Below, in pieces: positions 56,726 to 64,000 of a DNA stretch of 64,000 nucleotides. The position numbers and the translations under genes are program-made. This DNA comes from Liopterus haemorrhoidalis (lineage: Eukaryota; Arthropoda; Insecta; Coleoptera; Dytiscidae). Each line of letters begins with the position of its first letter. Position 1 is the stretch's first letter. The notes beneath the pieces were generated by a model. That model saw nothing but the letters and a program-made list of their open reading frames with translations. It was not told where the DNA came from and searched no databases. The stretch spans positions 606,878 through 670,877 of the forward strand of contig OZ020619.1 of NCBI GenBank assembly GCA_963971575.1. The letters are read 5' to 3'.

Positions 56726-59700
56726 TTATAGTTGTTGATATTCCTTGTTTATCTGCCAGATGTCTCTGCGGGGCCCTCTCTGAGCGCTGGGCAGTTGGCC
56801 CTCCGGTGTGTGGGGCCTCGAGAACGTGATGTCCTGGGCCTGTCTCAGGGCGCTGCCCGTTGGGAACTCCGGCCGAGGCTCGCATATCTGGCAAGGTGCC
56901 GAAGACATTTCTCGTAAAGCCGTATTCAATCTGTCCACTAATTGTTGGCGCATCGATATCGTTGGAGAACCTGCAAAATAATAATTTCAAATGTAAATTT
57001 TCAGGATTTCAGACTAATTGTCAGTAAAATCACATCTAAATGGCCTTTTACACAATTCTCCGTTAATTTTCAGTTGAATCAACAGTTAGCCCTTTTGTGC
57101 CTAGTGGTTACACCAAGAAACCACTATTCAAAAAATTTATTACGTGATATCTATAGGTCATTTCTTTGCTTTAGGCGGAACTAAATGTGGATTTGGTATT
57201 TTTAAATTGTCACGAATACAGAGCTTGGCTAGATTATTTAATTTTTCACGTTGGCATTTATTATAAAGTGACAGTTATTAGAAAAATAACATAAATAATA
57301 CATTTTTTAATTTTTTGAAAATGTAAGAATTTAAGAAATGAGACATTTGTATTAAAAATGACACAAAAAATCAAAATGTAATGAAAATGTCATTTTATAA
57401 TGATATTAACTTTAATCTGAAAATATTTATTGTAAGTATGATTTACAAAGCTTAACCAAAATGGTCAAAAGCTCGAATTAAACTATAGAAGTTACTGGAT
57501 TGGAAAATCTATAGTCTATTTCAAAGTAGAAAAATGTGTGTAAGAAGATAGGAGCTGTTTGTCCTTGCTTCGGATTGGTTTAGATCGTCATCCCTATTAC
57601 ACTGTTCAAATATTGTTTTTAGTCCAAGTTGACAGATGCTCAATTCGTACATTGGAAATATATATTATTTATATTATTTAATTTTAATCTTTTTAAAATA
57701 AAAAAAAAATCACTTGCTAGCCCAGTTACTACGCCCATGCCCTAGTTGTAACTTATTTTAAATTTTCCGCTATGATGTATTTATCCAGTGTAAATCGTAA
57801 TCGGTTCGCAGCGCTATCTACTTTCTTTTAATTTGAAATAGTTCCACCTAAAGCTTTGGAATTGCGTATAGTTTTTTTTTCACGTTTTATGGCCTTTGCT
57901 ACTAAAGCAATTAAGTCAGGACAATTGTAATTTTTCTTGTTGAAAATTTCATGCTTGAATAGGATTCGAACCCGAAACCTTAGCAACGCAAGGCACGTGT
58001 GTTACCATTACACTACGACGGTCGGCATATCTATTTTTATGATATTTTATTCGTCACCCAAAACAACTTTTAGAACTACGTCCAATCCTATTTTATTTGA
58101 CGTCTCGATACTTTCAAGAAGTTCCAATTAACAGGAACCAGGAATCCAGTATTTAGAAAAAATAACACAACAAAACAACGCTGACGAACAACAAAACAAT
58201 AATAAACACAATATGGCGCTGGCGTTTCTCCATGCGGTAGCTTAACAAAATAAATACTACCTCCGTTCTACAATAAGTGAGCTATTTCAATTTTTATTGA
58301 AATTAAATATGCCGCCTTCACTTATTATATACCTGCGAAACACTGCAATGTGTGTATATTTGTTCAGTTCATAATTGTACTTAATTAATGTGTAGTTGTA
58401 TCAGAATAATTCATTAAAAAAATTTCCATTGTTGAAGTTCTTACATTTTTTTAATAGCTCACCTATTTTGGAATTTTTCAATAGGTTTAATAGCTCGCTT
58501 ATTGTGAAACGGAGGTAGTATAAATTAAGCAACCCGTTATACTCCTAATGGCAAATCACCCTTCCGTTTCCGCAGATCTTGCCTTCATAACAAACAATGC
58601 TAAGGCATAGAGCATGCTGCGTCTATTTATATGACGTTAATGAACGTTCTAATAAGCGTTTTTTGTATCAGTCTGAAATTAATTGTAGTTCCAAAACTAT
58701 AACACTTCCATTTTTGATTTAAACAATCGGTCCTCAGCACTGAACCTGTTAAATGAGGAATTAATAATTTTAAAATAATTATGGAAACTAAAGTTACGCG
58801 CTGGGTATCAAGCTTTAGATGCGTCACAGACGCATACTTTTCAAATGATCCTCAATCCTCGGTACTTAAAATGGCTGCTGACGCATGCGCATATCGTAAT
58901 CTGCGCAACTGATATGCGCACACAGTGCTCTGTCATCTGAAAACGTTAAAAATTGATTCATCTATCGACGTACCTAATTCTGTGCGTGACAATGGTCCTC
59001 TCTTGGTAGACGTAGCAGAGATGGTAAGTCTGCTGACTTCGCTCTGTACGTGTTCCGCTAACAGGGAAGTTTCTATCTCGTGTGCAGTGCGCGCCTGCCA
59101 GTACTCTTCCATTGCTGGCGCGTGGATTGGTACAACATCGTCCCATGGTCTCTTCTTCATACGTGCTCTCTTCTTGGCATCGCCACGTTTCTTCGCGGCG
59201 AACTTCTTCCTCTCCGTCTCTATACGTTGTTGGTCCAAGAATCTGTCGTGGATTATACCCAGCAGACCTTCTAACCTAAAATAAAAATATATTAAAACCT
59301 TATTTAACATATAAATATATACAATAATCTCTTAATTTTCGCGAATTTAGTTTAAGGAGGTTGACATTTTTTTCATTTTTCAAGGATACGATTGGTCGGG
59401 CGATTGTGAGCTGTGACCGGAGTGATCCGGATCTGGATCGATGCCATGTTGAACTTCGCGAAAACTCTGCTTGTAATGTACATATTATCATAAAGTGTAT
59501 TTTGTCATCAATTTGTAGGGCAGTTTATTTGAAACTAATAGGCTTAGTCTGTATTTTCTTACAACCATACTATATAAAAATGTTGCCCAAATCCCAGATG
59601 TCCGCTTTATAAGGGCAATAAACATCGCCATAAACTTAACACATCTGGTTTAAAATACAGTAGGTACATAAAGTAAATTGTTTGTTTCAAAAATGTTAGA

Positions 59701-62700
59701 TAAGAGCCAGGGCTAAGCGACGTTCTACCTACGAACGAACGACCGACCGACCGACCTGTGTCTCGGAAACGTGTTTCCAGTTCATATAATGAAAGAGCTG
59801 GCTCTAAGCGACGTTCTACCTACGAACGAACGACCGACCGACCGACCTGTGTCTCGGAAACATGTTTCCAGTTCATATAATGCAAGAGCCGGCTCTAAGC
59901 GACGTTCTACCTACGAACGAACGACCGACCGACCGACTGTGTCTCGGAAACATGTTTCCAGTTCATATAATGCAAGAGCCGGCTCTAAGCGACGTTCTAC
60001 CTACGAACGATCGACCGACCGACCCACCTGTGTCTCGGAAACATGTTTACTTAACCGGATCACTGAGCCGGATCAATGAACCGGCTCAACAAACTGAACG
60101 ATCTCCATTGATCAGGTTCCGCAAACTGAGCCGAAATTCCCATCTCTAATTCCAAGTACTGAATACAAATACTTTTTTTTAAAGAAAAACTATATGTAAC
60201 ATTTTAATTAAACATTACTTTTTAATATTTAAAATACTACGTGGTTAAAATACAGTTCGCAACTCTTAAAATGCAATTTACGGCAATATTATTAAAAGTT
60301 GAAAGATGATGAAAAGGTAAAATAGTAAAATAGAAAACATAACACAACAAAACAATCATAAACACAATACGGTGTCGGCGATTTTCTTAGCAATACCTGA
60401 ATAAAATAAATGGAAATTAGGCAACTTGTTATACTCCTTGGGGCAAATCCCCCTTTCATCTGCGCAGGGTATTGGTTCTACCTGTATATGGGTTTACTTA
60501 CTTCTCCTGCATGGAGTGTTCTGCCTGAGTCAATTCCAGATGAGTTTGTTCAGCTTCAACTTCATTTCGCACGGTTGTCTTGAGGAATTCTCGTTGACGT
60601 TTCTTCTGTTCGACAAGACGTTTTTCTAACCTCAAATTCTCTATCTTCATCCTGTCAAACTCACCTTGTAGCCACTTGAGACGGTGATAAGCCAATTGTC
60701 GTTTCATTGTATCCACATCTTCTTCTTCAGGCATCTGAACACAAATATTTTGTTAATGAATATGTTTCTATCTATACAGGATGGTTGAAATTTCATGACA
60801 ATTACAACCAGGGCCCATTCTATGGAGGGGGGAGGGTAGGTATCTGCAGACTTAATACCACCCCACCCCCACCCCAGAATAAAATCTACCTCCTTATATT
60901 CCAGTTATTTTTGTAATTATTACCTCCGGTATGACGAATGCATTTCTTAAATATTCTTCTGGTCCTGCATAGTAGTCCTCGAATCTGAATGGTGGATATA
61001 TTAGTTTGAGTTCCCGGCATAGTTCCAGGATTTGAGCAATCGTTATCCTGTGCTTCTCTTCATACATCCTTGCCAGTTCCATCTGCTCGTTGGCGAGGAC
61101 ATCAGAGACATCTTGCGTCATATTTTCATAAACTTTCACAGCCATTCTTCTGAAGGTGTTCAAATCTTCCGTCAGAGCTCTGGATAGACCGAGACCTGGC
61201 TCAATAAAATGTTATAATTAGAGATGTGTCGTTCATGAACGAACCGGCTCAGTACACTGACCGAAGTGACACGGTTCACCAAATTGAAATGAGCCGGCTC
61301 ACGGCTCACTGTATAGTTTCAAATTTCAAGGATACGATTGGTCGGGCGATTGTGAGCAGTGACCGGAGTGATCCGGATCTGAATCGATGTCATGTTGAAC
61401 TTCGCGAGAACTCGGCTTTTAATGTATTATCATAAAGTGTATTTTGTCATCAATTTGTATGTAATTGATTATGTAATGATACTAAATATGTAAAACAGAT
61501 ATTCCGGGGTGCTAATAACCAAGCAGTTGAAGCACCCCTAAATAAATATATTAAAAAAAAAAAAAAAAAAAAAGTGTATTTTGTCATCAATCTGTAGGGC
61601 ACTTTATTTGAAACTAATAGGCTTAGTCTGTATTTTCTTACAACCATACTATATAAAAAAATTAAAAATATTGCCCAACTCCCAGATGTCCGATTTATAA
61701 GGGCAATAAATATCGCCATAAACTTAAAACATCTGGTTTAAAATACAGTAGCTACATAAAGTGAATTGTTTGTTTCAAAAATGTTAGATAAGAGCCGGGG
61801 CTAAGCGACGTTCTACCTACGAACGAACGACTGACCGGCCGACAACTGACCGACCTGTGTCTCGGAAACATGTTTCCAGTTCATATAATGCAAGAGCCGG
61901 CTCTAAGCGACGTTCTACCTACGAACGAACGACCGACCTGTGTCTCGGAAACATATTTACTTAACCGGATCACTGAGCCGGATCAATGAACCGGCTCAAC
62001 AAACTGAACGACCTCCACTGATCCGGTTCCGCAAACTGAGCCGAAATTCCCATCTCTAGTTATAATGCCTGCTTTACACGTGTTTGTGGCTAAATCAAGT
62101 ACTTGATTTAGTAGAATGTCAAGGCAAGTGAGTAGAAGGCACTTCTTTTGGTGCATACTTTGATGAATAAAACAATTCCTTATATTTGTAAGTTATCAAC
62201 TAACTTTGCCTTTTTTTCTACAAATTTCGTCCTTGACGACCTAATAGCTGTAATATTGCCATTTCCATAATAGGATAGTTTTTACGGGCGTATATCGCTT
62301 AACGGGTACAACCCGGGAATAGATTGCTACACAACTGTGCATACGTCACACCGCCTTACATCGCACATGTTTTGTTTTACATACGATGGTTCTAAACAGG
62401 CGGAATTATTATATTAGCGCGAGTTTCTTGAAACATATAGTGTTTTGTCATTAAACTAGAAGATGGGTAGCTCGCTTCGCTCGGCTTTTTCTAACCAAAC
62501 CCTTACTAACCTAACCTAACCTAAGATAGTGTTTTGTCATTAAACTAGAAGATGGGTAGCTCGCACCATTGTTTTACAGCCACTGATAATCCTTGAATTA
62601 TTTAGTAAAATTGTTATGTGCTACCATCTACAAAGAAATTTTGTAACGTTGTAGCAATCTAATCCCTGGTCTAGCCTATGGAACTATAGGTTACGAGCTG

Positions 62701-63212
62701 TTAAGTAAAATTGAGCCGAAGAGACTAATATAGGGAAAAATTGCTAAGCGATATGACATCTGGTGGGATTTTAGGAACTACAGAAATAGACATTGTATCG
62801 CGTTTTTTTTTTATAAAAAATGTTTGCATAAAAATATAATTGCATAAAAATAAGTATTAATATTGTAGCAAAATTACAAAAACCACCAGTAAACATTAAA
62901 ATTCACGTTGTTTATATGTAACGAATGTCTATTTTGAAGGTTCCAAGTTTGCCGAAATAGCGCTGCGATCTTAAAATACTTCCCCTATAGAAGAACATTA
63001 CCTCTGTCTCTGGTATGCTGTGAAACGAGTCCGATGAATTGATCTGCTGTGATATCTTCTTCTCCAAGATTCTTGATAATTTCTTTAATTGCTTCAATGT
63101 TTTCATCTTTGAAACCTCTGAACTTCTTGATGGGCGAGAGAAGAGCAACACTCTTCGCCACCTCACCATAATCTTGATCAGTCATCATTTTGATATCTTC
63201 GTTAATCTTCGT
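56726..63212 (-). CDS. Coiled-coil protein, C-terminal 420 residues, 5 exons; family not recognised
   Basis: Minus-strand exons 63002-63212, 60924-61195, 60502-60734, 58974-59275 and 56726-56970 join in phase (1263 nt, TAA at 56726-56728). Every junction is GT-AG, and the phases agree only with the acceptor at 61196. The 5' exons are beyond the window. In order: an acidic helical start (DQDYGEVAKSVALLSP, NLGEEDITADQF, EF-hand-like spacing but no clear loop); LSRALTEDLNTFRRMAVKVY; ELCRELKLIYPPFRFEDYY; a long coiled coil (KWLQGEFDRMKIENLRLEKR); a basic KKFAAKKRGDAKKRARMKKR patch; and a Pro-rich tail (SRPHTPEGQLPSAQRGPRR). The layout would suit a cytoskeletal or axonemal protein, which is only an inference. 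Introns hold E3, E2, I2 and the U element. Confidence 0.8.
57150..57532 (-). mobile_element. Family A MITE, old diverged copy
   Basis: TTTAGGCGGAACTAAATGTG, TTGTCACGAATACAGAGCTT and ATTTACAAAGCTTAACCAAA follow the family A order. Many substitutions, no clean TA duplication. It lies in the last intron of the coiled-coil gene. Confidence 0.6.
57953..58026 (-). tRNA. tRNA-like sequence, probably a degraded tRNA or SINE head
   Basis: On the minus strand TAGTGTAATGG fits a pol III A box and GGTTCGAATCC is a perfect B box, about 35 bases apart. The 74-base span begins GCCGACC and ends TTCAAGC, which do not pair, and the T stem is weak. I cannot assign an anticodon safely. Confidence 0.35.
58257..58518. 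mobile_element. Stowaway-like Tc1/mariner MITE (family U)
   Basis: A 262-bp element with ends CTACCTCCGTTCTACAATAA and, inverted, TTATTGTGAAACGGAGGTAG, flanked by TA. The terminus is close to the Stowaway consensus CTCCCTCCGTT. It is in the last intron of the coiled-coil gene. Confidence 0.85.
59376..60148 (+). mobile_element. hAT-type element family E, copy 2 (left end lost)
   Basis: Body and right end (CCGAAATTCCCATCTCTA) match 61219-62058. The left 110 bp is missing. It lies in the intron between exons 58974-59275 and 60502-60734 and carries four minisatellite units. Confidence 0.75.
59709..60060 (+). repeat. 90-bp minisatellite inside element E2
   Basis: Four units of GGCTCTAAGCGACGTTCTAC, then a (CGAC)n run, CTGTGTCTCGGAAACATG and AGTTCATATAATGCAAGAGC. 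E3 has two units (about 61790-61960), so unit number varies between copies of one transposon. Confidence 0.8.
61219..62058 (+). mobile_element. hAT-type element family E, copy 3, complete
   Basis: Ends TAGAGATG and CATCTCTA are flanked by an exact 8-bp duplication GTTATAAT (61211-61218 and 62059-62066). TAGAG ends plus the 8-bp duplication define hAT. It starts 23 bp from the 61195 exon edge, in the intron. It is non-autonomous and carries a small poly-A retroposon. Confidence 0.92.
61460..61573 (+). mobile_element. Poly-A retroposon nested in hAT copy E3
   Basis: About 90 bp of foreign sequence with a stem GGGGTGCT...AGCACCCC, AATAAA at 61541-61546 and a run of about 20 A. Host sequence GTGTATTTTGTCATCAAT is present on both sides (from 61437 and from 61574), a target duplication of about 22 bp, while E2 has it once. 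This is the signature of LINE-driven insertion of a 5'-truncated transcript. Confidence 0.8.
62437..62564 (+). repeat. 39-bp direct repeats around a TTAGG-type telomeric tract
   Basis: 62437-62475 and 62526-62564 are identical (ATAGTGTTTTGTCATTAAAC... to GTAGCTCGC). The 50-bp spacer contains CTAACCTAACCTAACCTAA at 62506-62524, the complement of the insect telomeric repeat TTAGG. Confidence 0.7.
62730..62988 (+). mobile_element. Short element family I, copy 2
   Basis: Near-identical copy of 13244-13501. It ends 13 bp from the donor of exon 63002-63212, in the intron of the coiled-coil gene. Confidence 0.65.
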
Positions 63213-63491
63213 CTATTAATATTAGGAATAAAACAATTATCAACCATGTGATACTGGCGATCACAAACATTTTAATTTTTACATTTCGAAAATGTTTCAA
63301 TATCTACTGAAATATTCGGAAAATTTTGATGAAATGACGTTTAATGTTTTGTTTTTTTTTCCAAAACGATATGATTAATGAAACAATATACTGTCTCCAT
63401 GACAAATCATAAGCTCCATGACATCTTTTGTGATGACATTAGCCACAAACGAAATTTAAACAACAATGGGCGCGTTCTGCGAAGGCAACTA

Positions 63492-63870
63492 CAGTCTGTT
63501 CCAAACCGTTAAGCGAAACTAGTTTAAATCGTGCCTTTCGGCCGTTTTGTTTAAGCTTTGTAAATCATACTTACAATAAACATTTTTTGGTTAAGGTTAA
63601 TATCATTTTAAAATGTCATTTTCTTTATATTTTGATTTTTTGTGTCATTCTTAATACAAATTTCCCATTTATTTATTTTTTTGTCATTAAAATATCTAAA
63701 AGAAATATTTAATTTTGACATGTCATTCGTTTCCATGGTTTCATTGTTGGAATTTTAAATTTTGACATCCCAACGTGAAAAATGAAATAACCCAAGCAAG
63801 GTCCCTTCTCGTGACAACCTAAAAGAACTAAATCCCCATTTAGTTCCGCTTAACCGTTTGGAACAAACTG
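63492..63870 (+). mobile_element. Family A MITE, copy 7 (28-bp internal deletion)
   Basis: TA-flanked copy with ends CAGTCTGTTCCAAACCGTTA and its inverse; the TTTTGCAATCTAGTTACTTT segment is missing near the left end. Confidence 0.85.
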
Positions 63871-63984
63871 TACTGAGAATAATCGCTTGTTATGTTAGTG
63901 ATTACAGTTAAATGTTGCAAATTCATTAAACGAACAGCAAGCGAAATACTGCTAACTGTAAATTTGTCACTATAATTAATGTTA

Positions 63985-64000
63985 AGCCGCATTCAGAGCT
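63985..64000 (+). mobile_element. Start of a family S element at the window edge
   Basis: AAGCCGCATTCAGAGCT is identical to the terminus at 2978. The rest is outside the window. Confidence 0.4.

Noticed and set aside
56631..56990. 119-codon alternative frame over the last exon of the coiled-coil gene
   Set aside because: It overlaps the supported exon 56726-56970 in another frame, and only the exon frame is phase-compatible with the upstream exons.
57953..58026. A functional tRNA gene
   Set aside because: A and B boxes are present, but acceptor and T stems do not pair and no safe anticodon can be placed, so it is kept only as tRNA-like.
59771..60149. Overlapping 95- and 102-codon repetitive frames
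   Set aside because: They are translations of the 90-bp minisatellite inside hAT copy E2.

Overview
The window looks like an AT-rich, transposon-rich insect nuclear genome. Four genes have small phase-consistent exons with GT-AG introns, and a fifth reading frame is a possible transposon exon. An arthropod-type TCAGT initiator precedes one gene. A short TTAGG-type telomeric tract and a centromere-protein-like gene absent from Drosophila argue against a higher fly. A beetle or another non-dipteran with a large genome fits, but the sequence alone does not prove the order.

Layout of host genes. 314-5258 (+) holds the last four exons of translation release factor eRF3 (GSPT1 family). 17221-21418 (+) is a complete three-exon RhoGDI gene with a likely promoter at 16940. 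51193-52314 (+) is a complete three-exon gene of 244 residues that resembles CENP-O. 53796-54528 (+) is a complete three-exon gene of 154 residues resembling DUF4485 proteins. 56726-63212 (-) holds the last five exons (420 residues) of a coiled-coil protein that I do not recognise. I see no shared pathway among them; they are housekeeping or cell-structure genes scattered through repeats.

Layout of mobile DNA. At least twenty families of short inverted-repeat elements fill introns and intergenic space. Several can be assigned: TA-flanked Tc1/mariner-type MITEs (the commonest, about 407 bp, has seven clear copies), hAT elements with exact 8-bp target duplications (32819-33528 and 61219-62058), a TAA-flanked Harbinger-type MITE (33587-34095), a deleted mauritiana-type mariner (24698-25795), a second mariner 3' fragment (54968-55254) and a Tc1 remnant (14475-14987). 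Remnants of transposase-type DNA-binding domains recur: THAP at five places, BED at two, MADF at one. Nesting is up to three levels deep.

The outstanding structure is a roughly 16-kb inverted duplication at 34988-51066. Its arms are about 7.2 and 7.6 kb, nearly identical near the centre and more diverged outside, with a complex 1.35-kb centre. It carries minisatellites, a GC-rich block and no recognisable gene, and it ends only 126 bp before the CENP-O-like start codon.
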